This document shows positions 8,747-18,831 of a stretch of DNA of 64,000 nucleotides, one piece after another. The stretch lies in the NCBI RefSeq assembly GCF_900113305.1, contig NZ_FOOW01000004.1, positions 62,001 through 126,000 of the forward strand. Direction: 5' to 3'. The number at the start of each line of letters is the position of its first letter. Position 1 is the first letter of the stretch. Below the pieces are notes generated by a model that was given only the letters and a program-made list of their open reading frames with translations, ran no database searches and was not told the origin of the DNA. This stretch comes from Prevotella sp. KH2C16 (GTDB taxonomy: Bacteria > Bacteroidota > Bacteroidia > Bacteroidales > Bacteroidaceae). A program made the position numbers and the translations under genes.

Positions 8747-10411
8747 ATGAAGAAACTGCTATTCTGTCTGCTCCTGCTGGGCGCAATGCCCGTGGAGGCA
8801 CAAGAGAACAAGGATCACAACCTCGATGTGGCGAAAAACCTGGATGTGATGAATGTCATCTATAAGTATCTCGACATGATGTATGTGGATACGCTGGATG
8901 CCAACGAGGTGGTGGGCAACGGCATCAAGTCGATGCTCAAGAGCCTCGATCCCTACACCGTCTATTATTCCGAGAGCGATGTCAACGAGCTCCGCACGAT
9001 GATTACGGGCAAATATGTGGGGGTGGGCATGCTCATCCGCTGGAACTTCCAGTTGCAGAATGCCGTGGTCGACGAGCCTTATGAGAATACTCCCTCGGCC
9101 GAGGCCGGCCTGAAGAAGGGCGATGTAATCCTAAGCATCGACGGCGAGTCGATGAAGGGCAAGGACACCAAATATGTGAGCGAGCATCTGCGCGGGGATG
9201 CAGGTAGCACCTTCGAGCTCGTGGTGCGCCGTCCTTCCACGGGCAGGCAGATGAAGTTCAGGATTACCCGTCGCTCCATCTACCAGACTCCTGCCGTGCC
9301 TTACTATGGCGTGCAGGAGGGCAACATCGGATATATCAACCTGAGCGGCTTCGTGGAGAACAGTGCCAAGGCCGTGCGCCGTGCGTATGTGGAAATGCGC
9401 CAGAAAGGCATCAAGGGACTCATTGTCGACCTGCGCAACAACGGCGGCGGTTCCGAGCAGGAAGCGGTGGACATCGTAAACATGTTCGTGCCCAAGGGCA
9501 AGCTCGTGGTTTCCAACCGTGGCAAGCTGAAGCGTGCCAACCACGACTATATCACCAGCATGGAGCCCATCGACACCGTGATGCCCCTCGTGGTGCTCGT
9601 GAACGGCAACACGGCGTCGGCCAGCGAGATCATGAGCGGGGCTTTGCAGGACTTCGACCGCGGAGTGATTCTCGGAACCCGCACCTATGGCAAGGGCATT
9701 GCGCAGATGACGCTCGACCTGCCCTATAACGGACAGTTGAAACTCACCACCAACAAATGGTATACTCCCAGCGGGCGATGCATCCAGGCCGTTACCTACA
9801 AGCATGCCCGCGGCGGTTCAACGGTGCAGAAAGCAGACTCCACGGCGAAGGTTTTCCTTACCGAGCACGGCCGTGAGGTCAAGGATGTGGGCGGCATCGT
9901 GCCGGACATAGAGGTGAAGGCCGACTCGCTGCCGAACATCGCCTATTATCTGGCTGCGGCCGTAGACTCAAATGAAGTGCTGCACAACTATGAGGTAGAC
10001 TATATCGCCAGGCATCCCGCGATAGCACCGGCGGGCGAGTTCAGTCTCTCCGATGCCGACTACGAGGAGTTCAAGCAGCGAGTGATGGCCAGCAATTTCA
10101 AGTATGACCGTGAGAGTGAGAAATATCTCAAGAACCTGAAAGAACTGGCTAAGTTTGAAGGATATTACGATGAGGCCAAGCCTGAATTCGAGGCTCTGGA
10201 GAACAAGCTGAAGCACAATGTGGCCAAGGACCTTGACTACAACAAGCGCATCATCAAGCATATGATAGAGAACGACATCGTGGCGGCTTATTATTATCAG
10301 AAGGGGAGTATAGAGAATTCGCTGCGCGACGACAAGCAGGTGGCTGAGGCCTTGAAACTGCTCCATGACGAGGCAAAATACAGGGAAATCCTGCAATCGA
10401 AGAAAAAATAA
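8747..10411 (+). CDS. S41 family C-terminal processing peptidase with PDZ domain
   Basis: The start at 8747 gives a 554-residue protein with a signal peptide (MKKLLFCLLLLGAMPVEAQ). An upstream in-frame ATG at 8714 lies before the -7 box and is rejected. An N-terminal helical segment with SLDPYTVYYS precedes a PDZ domain (about residues 90-180, including GLKKGDVILSIDGE). The S41 tail-specific protease core then carries the catalytic Ser region NGNTASASEI and the Lys region GTRTYGKG. The C-terminal 150 residues are helical. Such proteases trim or degrade periplasmic proteins by their C-termini. It stands alone, between tRNA-Asn and the rimP operon. Function in this organism is inferred from family. 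Confidence 0.9.
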   Translation: MKKLLFCLLLLGAMPVEAQENKDHNLDVAKNLDVMNVIYKYLDMMYVDTLDANEVVGNGIKSMLKSLDPYTVYYSESDVNELRTMITGKYVGVGMLIRWNFQLQNAVVDEPYENTPSAEAGLKKGDVILSIDGESMKGKDTKYVSEHLRGDAGSTFELVVRRPSTGRQMKFRITRRSIYQTPAVPYYGVQEGNIGYINLSGFVENSAKAVRRAYVEMRQKGIKGLIVDLRNNGGGSEQEAVDIVNMFVPKGKLVVSNRGKLKRANHDYITSMEPIDTVMPLVVLVNGNTASASEIMSGALQDFDRGVILGTRTYGKGIAQMTLDLPYNGQLKLTTNKWYTPSGRCIQAVTYKHARGGSTVQKADSTAKVFLTEHGREVKDVGGIVPDIEVKADSLPNIAYYLAAAVDSNEVLHNYEVDYIARHPAIAPAGEFSLSDADYEEFKQRVMASNFKYDRESEKYLKNLKELAKFEGYYDEAKPEFEALENKLKHNVAKDLDYNKRIIKHMIENDIVAAYYYQKGSIENSLRDDKQVAEALKLLHDEAKYREILQSKKK

Positions 10412-10443
10412 GGAATGATAAGTGATGAAAGTTGCGCTTTTTC

Positions 10444-10474
10444 TTGGATTATTCGGAAATTATGCGTACTTTTG
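10444..10474 (+). promoter_or_regulatory. Promoter of the rimP-nusA-infB operon
   Basis: TTG at 10444-10446 is followed after 20 bases by TACTTTTG at 10467-10474, a full -7 match. The leader runs about 55 bases to the rimP ATG at 10536 and contains a strong hairpin. Confidence 0.7.
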
Positions 10475-10487
10475 CATCGTTCAGTGG

Positions 10488-10521
10488 AATGAGGGGCTCC
10501 CAGAGAGCTCCTCATTTTATT
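10488..10521 (+). promoter_or_regulatory. Leader hairpin, candidate attenuator of rimP-nusA-infB
   Basis: A 12-base stem (10488-10499 with 10505-10516, one G-T pair) encloses a 5-base loop and is followed by a T-rich stretch, a terminator-like layout. It lies between the promoter and the rimP start, so it could reduce read-through into an operon that encodes the transcription factor NusA. Regulation is inference. Confidence 0.55.
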
Positions 10522-10535
10522 TTAAATGAAATTGT

Positions 10536-11003
10536 ATGATAGACAAGAAGGTCGTAGAAAAGTTAGTAGACGAGTGGTTGGCCGACAAAGACTATTTCCT
10601 TGTGGGCGTTGAAATCAGCACCGACGACAAGATCGTCGTAGAGATTGACCATGCCGACGGCGTGTGGATTGAGGACTGTGTGGAGCTAAGCAAGTATATC
10701 GAAGACCGCCTGAGCCGCGATGACGAGGACTATGAGCTTGAGGTCGGATCGGCCGGTCTGGGACAGCCTTTCAAGGTTCCGCAGCAGTATGTCAACTTCA
10801 TAGGTAAGGAAGTGGAAGTCCTGGATGCCGACGGGAAGAAAGTGAGAGGTCTTCTGAAGAGCGTGGACGGCAACGACTTCGTTGTAACGGCAAAAGAAAA
10901 GGTAAAGATGGAAGGCAAGAAGCGTGCCGTGTTGCAAGATGTAGACCACCTCTACCAGATGGACAAAGTGAAATATACTAAATACTTAATAAGTTTCAAA
11001 TAA
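10536..11003 (+). CDS. rimP: Ribosome maturation factor RimP
   Basis: The 155-residue cytoplasmic protein matches RimP in size. Its N-terminal alpha/beta domain includes WIEDCVELSKYIEDRL and the YELEVGSAGLGQPF segment (the family usually has EVSSPGLDRPL at this point). An SH3-like C-terminal domain starts near residue 85. RimP helps mature the 30S ribosomal subunit. The order rimP-nusA-infB is widely conserved in bacteria, and nusA starts 3 bases after the rimP stop codon, so they share a transcript. The divergence at the central motif is normal for Bacteroidota. Confidence 0.93.
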   Translation: MIDKKVVEKLVDEWLADKDYFLVGVEISTDDKIVVEIDHADGVWIEDCVELSKYIEDRLSRDDEDYELEVGSAGLGQPFKVPQQYVNFIGKEVEVLDADGKKVRGLLKSVDGNDFVVTAKEKVKMEGKKRAVLQDVDHLYQMDKVKYTKYLISFK

Positions 11004-11006
11004 GCT

Positions 11007-12272
11007 ATGGCAGCAAGAAAAAATGCAGAAGAACAGGTGAGCATGATTGACACCTTCAAGGAATTCAAGGAAACCAAGAATATCGACCGTACTACTTTGG
11101 TAAGTGTACTGGAGGAGAGTTTCCGCAATGTGCTCGCTAAGATTTATGGCAGCGACGAAAACTTCGATGTGATCGTGAACCCTGACAAGGGCGACTTCGA
11201 GATTTACCGCAACCGAGTGGTTGTGGCCGACGGAGAAGTGGCCGACGAAAACAAGGAGATCAGCCTCTCGGAAGCCCAGAAGATAGAGCCTGACTATGAG
11301 GTAGGAGAGGATGTTTCGGAGCGCGTGAACTTCTCGAAGTTCGGCCGGCGTGCCATCCTGACGCTGCGCCAGACCCTGGCCTCCAAGATTCTGGAGCTGG
11401 AGCACGATTCGCTTTATAACAAATATAAGGACCGCGTCGGACAGATTGTCGCCGGTGAGGTTTATCAGATATGGAAACGCGAGGTGCTCCTCGTAGACGA
11501 CGAGAACAACGAACTGATTCTCCCGAAGGCAGAACAGATTCCTTCAGACCAGTATCGCAAGGGCGAGACCATTCGCGCCGTCATCGATCGCGTGGAGAAT
11601 GAGAACAACAATCCTAAGATCATCTTGAGCCGTACGAGTCCTGTCTTTCTGGAGCGTCTGCTGGAGCAGGAGGTTCCGGAGATAGCCGATGGGCTTATTG
11701 CCGTTAAGAAGATTGCCCGCATGCCGGGTGAGCGTGCCAAGGTGGCCGTGGAAAGCTACGACGAGCGTATCGATCCGGTGGGAGCCTGCGTCGGAGTAAA
11801 GGGAAGCCGTGTCCACGGCATCGTCCATGAGCTCTGTAACGAGAACATCGATGTCATCAACTGGACGGCCAACATCAAGCTCTTTATCCAGCGTGCTCTG
11901 AGTCCGGCTCATGTGAGCAGCATCAACATCAACGAGGAGGAACGCAAGGCCGAGGTCTATCTGCAGCCGGAGGAAGTAAGCTTGGCCATCGGCCGTGGCG
12001 GCCTGAATATCAAGCTTGCCTCTATGCTGACAGAGTATACCATCGATGTATTCCGCGATGTGCCGGAAGGTGAAGAGGAGGAAGACATCTATCTGGACGA
12101 GTTCTCCGACGAGGTGGACCAGTGGGTTATCGACGCGGTAAAGGCCATCGGTCTGGATACGGCAAAGCAGGTATTGAATGCTCCCCGTGAGATGCTGATA
12201 GAGAAGGCTGACCTTGAGGAGGAGACGGTAGACCATCTGCTGAATGTGCTTCGTGCAGAATTCGAGCAATAA
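11007..12272 (+). CDS. nusA: Transcription termination/antitermination protein NusA
   Basis: The 421-residue protein has the NusA N-terminal RNA-polymerase-binding domain (residues 1-125), including the FSKFGRRAILTLRQ segment. An S1 domain follows (about 130-200), then two KH domains (about 230-345) with the GACVGVKGSRV and LAIGRGGLNIKLA glycine loops. The C-terminus is short and acidic and lacks the repeat domains of the E. coli protein, as is usual outside Proteobacteria. It modulates pausing, termination and antitermination. It lies between rimP and infB in the conserved operon. Confidence 0.96.
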   Translation: MAARKNAEEQVSMIDTFKEFKETKNIDRTTLVSVLEESFRNVLAKIYGSDENFDVIVNPDKGDFEIYRNRVVVADGEVADENKEISLSEAQKIEPDYEVGEDVSERVNFSKFGRRAILTLRQTLASKILELEHDSLYNKYKDRVGQIVAGEVYQIWKREVLLVDDENNELILPKAEQIPSDQYRKGETIRAVIDRVENENNNPKIILSRTSPVFLERLLEQEVPEIADGLIAVKKIARMPGERAKVAVESYDERIDPVGACVGVKGSRVHGIVHELCNENIDVINWTANIKLFIQRALSPAHVSSININEEERKAEVYLQPEEVSLAIGRGGLNIKLASMLTEYTIDVFRDVPEGEEEEDIYLDEFSDEVDQWVIDAVKAIGLDTAKQVLNAPREMLIEKADLEEETVDHLLNVLRAEFEQ

Positions 12273-12319
12273 CAAAGTGTACCCCTCAATCCAACAAACA
12301 ACCAGTAAAAAAGTAGTAA

Positions 12320-15109
12320 ATGAGTATTAGATTAAATAAAGCAATCAAAGAACTGAACATAGGACTTCAAACGGCAGTTGAATTCCTTGAAAAGAAGAAT
12401 CTCTCGGGCGACGAGACCCTCACGGCGAACACCAAACTCACCGAGGAACAATATCATGCCCTGACGGAGAACTTCAAGCAAGACGCCCAAGTGCGCACAG
12501 AGGCTGAGAAGCTCTTCCAAAAGAAGCAGCAAAAGGAGAAGAAACCTGCGGCGCAGCCGGTGGACCACAGTGGCGAGAGTCTGCTGAGATCGAAGCAGCA
12601 GTATAAACCTCTGGGCAAGATAGACCTTGATGGTATGACAAAAAAGGAAAAGGAGATTGCTGCTCCTCCCAAAGAGGAGGCTCCGAAGGAAAAGGCTGCT
12701 GCCGTTCAGCCTGAACCTGAAGCAAAGGTGGAGAAGGCGGAAGTCCAGAAGCCGGTGGAGGTGGAGGCGCCTGCCCCACAGCCTGAGAGAGAAGATTCAG
12801 CAAAGCCCGATGATAAACCGGAGGAGACCCCTGCTCCGGTAATCGAGGAGAAGGCTCCTGAGGCTTCTGCCCAAGAAAGCGGAAAGCCCGAGGTATATCA
12901 GCTGAAGAGTGAGAAGAAGATGCTTAACGCCCCCAATCTGAATGTATTGGGCAAGATAGATCTTGACTCCATAAACCAGAGTACTCGTCCGAAGAAGAAA
13001 ACCAAGGAGGAGAAACGCAAGGAGCGTGAGGAAAAGGTTCAGCAACAGCATCCGGGCGGCGAGAAGAAAAAGCGCCAGCGCATCAGCAAGGAGCGCGTGA
13101 ACATCGATGCCGCAGCCAATGAGGTAAGCAACCGTAAGAACAATAAAGGCAAGAATAACAATAAGGACAAGAACCGCAAGCGCAACCAAAAGCCGCTTGA
13201 GGTGGACGACGAGGCCGTAGCACGCCAGGTGAAGGAGACCCTTGCCCGCCTTACGAACAAACAGAGCCAGAGCAAGAAGGGTGCCAAATACCGCAAGGAG
13301 AAGCGTGAGGCCGCTCAGGAGAAACTGGACGCCGAGGCACGCGCAGAGCGCAGGGAGAGCAAGACGCTGAAGCTTACGGAGTTTGTAACCGTAAGCGAGC
13401 TTGCTACCATGATGGATGTTTCCGTAACACAGGTCATCTCTACTCTGATGGGGGTCGGCATCATGGTGTCTATCAACCAGCGATTGGACGCAGAGACTAT
13501 AAACCTCGTTGCCGAAGAGTTCGGCTTCAAGACGGAGTATGTAAGTGCAGAAGTCCAAGAGGCTATCAGCGTGGAGCTGGACGACGAAGGAGACTTGGTT
13601 TCCCGAGCTCCTATCGTAACGGTGATGGGCCATGTAGACCATGGTAAGACCTCCTTGCTCGACCATATCCGTAACACGAATGTGATAGCCGGTGAGGCCG
13701 GTGGCATCACACAGCACATAGGTGCCTACAGCGTTACCTTGAAAAACGGGCGTAAGGTTACCTTCTTGGATACTCCGGGTCATGAAGCCTTTACGGCCAT
13801 GCGTGCCCGTGGAGCACAGGTTACGGATATCGCCATTATCATCATTGCTGCCGACGACTCTGTGATGCCGACGACAAAGGAGGCCATTGCACATGCTCAG
13901 GCAGCTGGTGTTCCGATGGTGTTCGCTATTAACAAGATTGACAAGCCGGGTGCAAATCCGGATAAGATTCGTGAAGATCTGGCCAATATGAACCTGCTGG
14001 TAGAAGAGTGGGGAGGAAAGTATCAGTGTCAGGAAATCAGCGCGAAAAAAGGCATCGGTGTAGAGGATCTGATGGAGAAGGTTCTCCTTGAGGCTGATAT
14101 GCTCGACTTGAAGGCGAACCCTAACCGCAAGGCAACAGGTACGATCATAGAATCCTCACTCGATAAGGGGCGCGGCTATGTTTCCACGGTGTTGGTGAGC
14201 AACGGCACGCTGAAAGTTGGCGATGTTGTTATTGCCGGTACTTCATGGGGCCGCGTGAAGGCTATGTTCAACGAGCGAAACCAGCGTATCGAGGGAGCAA
14301 GGCCTGCCGAGCCGGCAATCATCCTGGGGCTGAACGGAGCTCCTACTGCCGGTGACGCATTCCATGTGCTGGAAACGGAGCAGGAGGCCCGCGAGGTGGC
14401 CAACAAGCGTGAACAGTTACAGCGCGAGCAGTCGTTGCGTACGACCAAGACGCTGGGCTTGGATGATATCTCGCATCGCATCGCATTGGGCGAGTTCCAT
14501 GAGCTGAACATTATTGTCAAGGGTGATACCGACGGTAGTATCGAGGCCTTGTCGGATTCGTTCATCAAGCTTTCCACGGAGAAGGTTCAGGTGAATGTGA
14601 TCAGCAAGGCTGTGGGTGCTATTTCCGAGAATGATGTCATGTTGGCAAGTGCCTCAAGTGCCATCATCGTTGGATTCCAGGTGCGTCCTTCTGTCGATGC
14701 CCGTAAGGCGGCTGAGCATGAAGGCGTTGAAATCAACACCTATTCTATCATTTATGACGCCATTGATGATATCAAGGCGACCATGGAGGGTATGCTTGAC
14801 AAGGTGAAGAAGGAAATCACGACGGGTGAGGTACAGGTCAAGCAGGTATTCAAGATCTCGAAGGTGGGAACCGTTGCCGGCGGTCTGGTTACCGAGGGTA
14901 AGGTTCATGCCAAGGATAAGGCTCGCGTCGTGCGTGATGGTATTGTGGTTCATACCGCTAATATCAGTGCCTTGAAGCGTTACAAGGATGATGTGAAGGA
15001 GGTCGTTACCGGCATGGAGTGCGGTCTGAGCCTTGTCAACTTCAACGATATCCAGGAAGGCGATATCATTGAGACCTTCACGGAGATAGAGGTGGAGCAG
15101 AAACTTTAA
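12320..15109 (+). CDS. infB: Translation initiation factor IF-2
   Basis: The 929-residue GTPase delivers initiator tRNA to the 30S subunit. The N-terminus has an IF2_N-type segment ([20 protein letters not shown]) and a long Lys/Glu/Pro/Ala-rich linker to about residue 330. A second IF2_N-like segment follows near 350. The G domain starts near 430 with [17 protein letters not shown] and NKIDKPGAN. Beta-barrel and C-terminal initiator-tRNA-binding domains complete it. The linker is typical of Bacteroidota IF-2. It follows nusA by 47 bases and ends the operon; a hairpin follows at 15161-15191. Confidence 0.97.
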   Translation: MSIRLNKAIKELNIGLQTAVEFLEKKNLSGDETLTANTKLTEEQYHALTENFKQDAQVRTEAEKLFQKKQQKEKKPAAQPVDHSGESLLRSKQQYKPLGKIDLDGMTKKEKEIAAPPKEEAPKEKAAAVQPEPEAKVEKAEVQKPVEVEAPAPQPEREDSAKPDDKPEETPAPVIEEKAPEASAQESGKPEVYQLKSEKKMLNAPNLNVLGKIDLDSINQSTRPKKKTKEEKRKEREEKVQQQHPGGEKKKRQRISKERVNIDAAANEVSNRKNNKGKNNNKDKNRKRNQKPLEVDDEAVARQVKETLARLTNKQSQSKKGAKYRKEKREAAQEKLDAEARAERRESKTLKLTEFVTVSELATMMDVSVTQVISTLMGVGIMVSINQRLDAETINLVAEEFGFKTEYVSAEVQEAISVELDDEGDLVSRAPIVTVMGHVDHGKTSLLDHIRNTNVIAGEAGGITQHIGAYSVTLKNGRKVTFLDTPGHEAFTAMRARGAQVTDIAIIIIAADDSVMPTTKEAIAHAQAAGVPMVFAINKIDKPGANPDKIREDLANMNLLVEEWGGKYQCQEISAKKGIGVEDLMEKVLLEADMLDLKANPNRKATGTIIESSLDKGRGYVSTVLVSNGTLKVGDVVIAGTSWGRVKAMFNERNQRIEGARPAEPAIILGLNGAPTAGDAFHVLETEQEAREVANKREQLQREQSLRTTKTLGLDDISHRIALGEFHELNIIVKGDTDGSIEALSDSFIKLSTEKVQVNVISKAVGAISENDVMLASASSAIIVGFQVRPSVDARKAAEHEGVEINTYSIIYDAIDDIKATMEGMLDKVKKEITTGEVQVKQVFKISKVGTVAGGLVTEGKVHAKDKARVVRDGIVVHTANISALKRYKDDVKEVVTGMECGLSLVNFNDIQEGDIIETFTEIEVEQKL

Positions 15110-15160
15110 TGACATTGGCGGGTGCTGTTTAATGTGGCCCGGTATTTGCTATGTCATAAG

Positions 15161-15191
15161 TAGGGTCAGTTGGAGCAACCGACTGTCCCTA
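15161..15191 (+). other. Hairpin between infB and sufB
   Basis: A 13-base imperfect stem (15161-15173 with 15179-15191, one mismatch and one G-T pair) encloses a 5-base loop. No T tract follows, so it may be a weak infB terminator or a structured sufB leader. No clear TAnnTTTG box was found in this 109-base gap. Confidence 0.5.
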
Positions 15192-15218
15192 TCTTATCTA
15201 AAACAGGTGATATAAATT

Positions 15219-16658
15219 ATGCCAGAGAAAAATGAGTTTGTCAAGCAGGTGGCGGAACAGAAATATAAATTCGGGTTCACTACCGATGTGCAAACTGAGA
15301 TTATAGATAAGGGCTTGAATGAAGATGTCGTCCATCTGATTTCCCAGAAGAAGGGAGAACCGGAATGGATGCTTGACTTTCGCCTGAAGGCTTTCAACTA
15401 TTGGAAGACCCTGCGGCAGCCGACATGGGGGCATGTGCATTTGCCGGAGATAGACTATCAGGCTATCTCCTATTATGCGGATCCTTTGGCCAAAAAGCCG
15501 AAGAACAAGGAAATCGACCCTGAGCTTGAGAAGACTTTCGATAAGCTCGGCATTCCTCTCGAAGAACGGTTGGCGCTCAGCGGGACGGCTGTCGACGCCA
15601 TTATGGATTCCGTCTCTGTAAAGACCACTTTCAAGGAGAAACTTGCAGAGAAAGGTATCATCTTCTGTTCGATAGGAGATGCCATTAAGAATCATCCGGA
15701 CTTGGTAAGGCAGTATCTGGGGAGCGTGGTTCCCTATCGTGATAATTTCTTTGCTGCCCTCAATAGTGCCGTGTTTAGCGATGGCTCTTTTGTCTATATC
15801 CCCAAGGGCGTGCGGTGCCCGATGGAGCTTTCAAGCTATTTCCGCATCAACGCCCGCAACACGGGACAGTTTGAACGCACGCTCATTATTGCCGACGATG
15901 ATGCCTATGTTTCCTATCTTGAGGGCTGTACGGCACCCATGCGGGATGAGAACCAATTGCATGCTGCCATCGTGGAGATTATCGTGAACGACAATGCAGA
16001 GGTGAAATACTCCACCGTTCAGAACTGGTATCCCGGTGATGAGAACGGGAAAGGCGGCGTACTGAACCTTGTAACGAAGCGAGGTGATTTGCGCGGCGTG
16101 AACTCCAAGCTCTCGTGGACGCAGGTGGAGACAGGCTCTGCCATTACCTGGAAATATCCTTCCTGCCTGTTGCGGGGAGACAATAGCCAGGCGGAGTTCT
16201 ATTCCGTGGCGGTAACCAACCATTGCCAGGAAGCCGATACGGGTACCAAGATGATTCACATGGGAAAGAATACCAAGTCGACCATCATCTCGAAGGGTAT
16301 CAGTGCCGGTCGCAGCCAGAACTCTTATCGGGGCTTGGTGCGTGCGACGGCAAATGCGGATAACGCCCGCAACTACAGTTCCTGCGACTCTTTGCTGCTG
16401 GGCTCCGACTGTGGTGCGCACACCTTCCCTTATATGGACATCCATAATGATACGGCAATCGTGGAGCATGAGGCTACCACCTCTAAGATTTCCGAGGATC
16501 AGCTTTTCTATTGCAATCAGCGGGGAGTCCCTACCGAAGAGGCCGTGGGGCTCATCGTGAATGGCTATGCCAAGGAGGTGTTGAATAAGCTTCCGATGGA
16601 GTTTGCCGTCGAGGCCCAGAAACTTTTGAGTGTTTCGTTGGAAGGCACGGTAGGGTAA
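15219..16658 (+). CDS. sufB: Fe-S cluster assembly protein SufB
   Basis: The 479-residue protein is full length for SufB, the scaffold subunit of the SufBC2D complex. Family landmarks include [12 protein letters not shown] near residue 50, [34 protein letters not shown], and the C-terminal segment [18 protein letters not shown]. It builds [Fe-S] clusters in the cytoplasm together with SufC, SufD and SufS encoded next to it. The gap to sufC is 41 bases. No Rrf2-type regulator gene is present beside the operon, so its control is not evident. Confidence 0.97.
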   Translation: MPEKNEFVKQVAEQKYKFGFTTDVQTEIIDKGLNEDVVHLISQKKGEPEWMLDFRLKAFNYWKTLRQPTWGHVHLPEIDYQAISYYADPLAKKPKNKEIDPELEKTFDKLGIPLEERLALSGTAVDAIMDSVSVKTTFKEKLAEKGIIFCSIGDAIKNHPDLVRQYLGSVVPYRDNFFAALNSAVFSDGSFVYIPKGVRCPMELSSYFRINARNTGQFERTLIIADDDAYVSYLEGCTAPMRDENQLHAAIVEIIVNDNAEVKYSTVQNWYPGDENGKGGVLNLVTKRGDLRGVNSKLSWTQVETGSAITWKYPSCLLRGDNSQAEFYSVAVTNHCQEADTGTKMIHMGKNTKSTIISKGISAGRSQNSYRGLVRATANADNARNYSSCDSLLLGSDCGAHTFPYMDIHNDTAIVEHEATTSKISEDQLFYCNQRGVPTEEAVGLIVNGYAKEVLNKLPMEFAVEAQKLLSVSLEGTVG

Positions 16659-16699
16659 AAAGGGAAATCAACATGTAAAATTCATAATGAATTGATAAG

Positions 16700-17464
16700 A
16701 TGATAGAAGTAAAGAATCTTCATGCAGAGATTGCGGGCAAAGAAATATTAAAAGGCATAGACCTAAAGGTGAACGACGGAGAGATCCATGCCATCATGGG
16801 ACCTAACGGTTCGGGAAAGTCAACTCTCTCGGCAGTACTTACGGGAAATCCCCTCTATACGGTTACCGAAGGCAGTGCCTCGTTTAATGGCAAGGACCTT
16901 CTTGCCCTGAAGCCGGAAGAGAGGGCTTGTGAAGGCCTGTTCCTCTCGTTCCAGTATCCTGTGGAAATCCCCGGGGTGAGCATGGTGAATTTCATGAAAG
17001 CTGCCGTCAACTCCAAACGCAAGTATCAGGGACTGGAACCGTTGAACGCCAGCGAGTTCATGAAGCTGATGCGGGAGAAGCGTCAGATTGTGGAACTTGA
17101 CTCCAAGCTCTCCCATCGCAGCGTGAACGAGGGCTTCTCCGGTGGAGAGAAGAAGCGTAATGAAATTTTCCAGATGGCCATGCTCGACCCGCAGCTCTCT
17201 ATCTTGGACGAGACCGACTCCGGCCTTGATGTGGATGCGATGCGCATTGTTGCCGACGGTGTGAACAAGCTGTTTACCCCCCAGAAGTCAATCATCGTGA
17301 TTACTCACTATGATCGATTGCTCGACATGATTAAGCCGCATGTGGTGCATGTGCTCTACAACGGGCGCATCGTGAAGACCGGCGGCCCCGAGCTTGCCAA
17401 GGAGATTGAGGCCAAGGGATACGACTGGATCAAGGAAGGGGCTGACGCTAAATATGGCAAGTAA
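16700..17464 (+). CDS. sufC: Fe-S cluster assembly ATPase SufC
   Basis: The 254-residue ABC-type ATPase contains Walker A GPNGSGKSTL (about residue 35). Its signature motif reads FSGGEKKRNEI, characteristic of SufC. Walker B is SILDETDSGLDVDA, followed by the switch His in VITHYDRLL. It powers cluster assembly by SufB-SufD. The stop overlaps the sufD start by one base (TAATG), indicating translational coupling. Confidence 0.98.
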   Translation: MIEVKNLHAEIAGKEILKGIDLKVNDGEIHAIMGPNGSGKSTLSAVLTGNPLYTVTEGSASFNGKDLLALKPEERACEGLFLSFQYPVEIPGVSMVNFMKAAVNSKRKYQGLEPLNASEFMKLMREKRQIVELDSKLSHRSVNEGFSGGEKKRNEIFQMAMLDPQLSILDETDSGLDVDAMRIVADGVNKLFTPQKSIIVITHYDRLLDMIKPHVVHVLYNGRIVKTGGPELAKEIEAKGYDWIKEGADAKYGK

Positions 17465-18807
17465 TGAATAGCGAGAAGCAATATATCGATTTGTATAATG
17501 CTGCCGGCAGGATGATCAGGGAGCATTCTGTGCCAGTAATGAATGCCGTGAGAGACGAGGCGTTTGCCGATTTCCAGCGGCAAGGCTTCCCGACGCAGAA
17601 GGTTGAGCGTTACAAATACACGGATATACAGAAGCTCTTTGAGCCGGATTACGGCTTGAACCTGAACCGCCTTGAGATTCCCATTAACCCTTATGAGGTC
17701 TTTCGCTGCGGGGTTCCCAACCTGAGCACATCCCTGTATTTCGTCGTCAACGACTCTTTTTACACCAAGGCCTTGCCCAAGGTCTCCCTTCCGGAGGGTG
17801 TCATCGTCGACAGCCTGAGTGCCGTAGCCTCAAAAAAGCCCGATTTCATCGCGAAATATTATGCCTGTCTCGCCAAAACGGGTGAGGATGCATTGACGGC
17901 CCTGAACACCATGCTGGCTCAGGATGGGCTCGTGGTCTATGTGCCGCGGAATGTGAAGGTGGAGCGCACGATTCAGATTGTGAACATTCTTCGCTCGGAT
18001 GTCGACTTGATGGCAAACCGCCGTGTGCTCATCGTCATGGAAGAGGGTGCGGAGGCAAAGCTGTTGTTTTGCGACGACAGTGCCGATGACCGCAACTTCC
18101 TTTCCACACAGGTGATAGAAGTCTATGTGGGAGATAATGCCACGCTCGATCTCTATTGCCTTGAGGAGACCCATGCCAAGAATCATCGTGTGAGCAATGT
18201 CTATGTGGAGCAGCAGGCCAACAGCCGTTTCAACCACAATGTCATCACGCTGCACAACGGCGTAACGCGCAACAAGCTCGACCTCATGCTGAAAGGCGAG
18301 GGAGCCGAGTGCTGGGCAAACGGCTGCGTGATAGCCGACAAGACGCAGCATGTGGACAACAACACGCTGATTGATCATCAAGTGGGCCATTGCGAGAGCC
18401 ATGAACTCTACAAATATGTGCTCGACGACAGGGCTACTGGAGCCTTTGCCGGCCGGATTCTGGTTCGCAAGGATGCCCAGAAGACCACTTCCAACGAGGT
18501 CAACCAGAATCTTTGTGCCACCAAGACGGCGCACATGTACACCCAGCCCATGCTTGAAATCTATGCCGACGATGTGAAGTGCTCCCACGGTTCCACAGTA
18601 GGGCAGCTGAACGATGCCGCCCTCTTCTACATGCGGCAGCGGGGCATCGACCGTCAGGAAGCCAAGCTGCTGCTGGAGTTCGCCTTTGTCAACGAGGTAA
18701 TAGACAACATCCGTCTCGCTCCTTTGCGCGACCGCTTGCACCATCTCGTGGAAATGCGGTTCCGCGGCGAGCTGAAAGGATGCGGGGGCTGCAAGTCGTG
18801 TAAGTAG
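17464..18807 (+). CDS. sufD: Fe-S cluster assembly protein SufD
   Basis: The 447-residue protein is the SufB paralogue of the SufBC2D scaffold. The N-terminal helical part contains GFPTQKVERYKYTDI, a hallmark of SufD, and the beta-helix core ends with MRQRGIDRQEAKLLLEFAFVNEV. The last residues, GCGGCKSCK, form a short Cys cluster seen in some Bacteroidota SufD proteins; its role is unknown. It is coupled to sufC upstream and followed after 24 bases by sufS. Confidence 0.96.
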   Translation: MNSEKQYIDLYNAAGRMIREHSVPVMNAVRDEAFADFQRQGFPTQKVERYKYTDIQKLFEPDYGLNLNRLEIPINPYEVFRCGVPNLSTSLYFVVNDSFYTKALPKVSLPEGVIVDSLSAVASKKPDFIAKYYACLAKTGEDALTALNTMLAQDGLVVYVPRNVKVERTIQIVNILRSDVDLMANRRVLIVMEEGAEAKLLFCDDSADDRNFLSTQVIEVYVGDNATLDLYCLEETHAKNHRVSNVYVEQQANSRFNHNVITLHNGVTRNKLDLMLKGEGAECWANGCVIADKTQHVDNNTLIDHQVGHCESHELYKYVLDDRATGAFAGRILVRKDAQKTTSNEVNQNLCATKTAHMYTQPMLEIYADDVKCSHGSTVGQLNDAALFYMRQRGIDRQEAKLLLEFAFVNEVIDNIRLAPLRDRLHHLVEMRFRGELKGCGGCKSCK

Positions 18808-18831
18808 AATCCTATAGAAGCAAGTCCGGTC

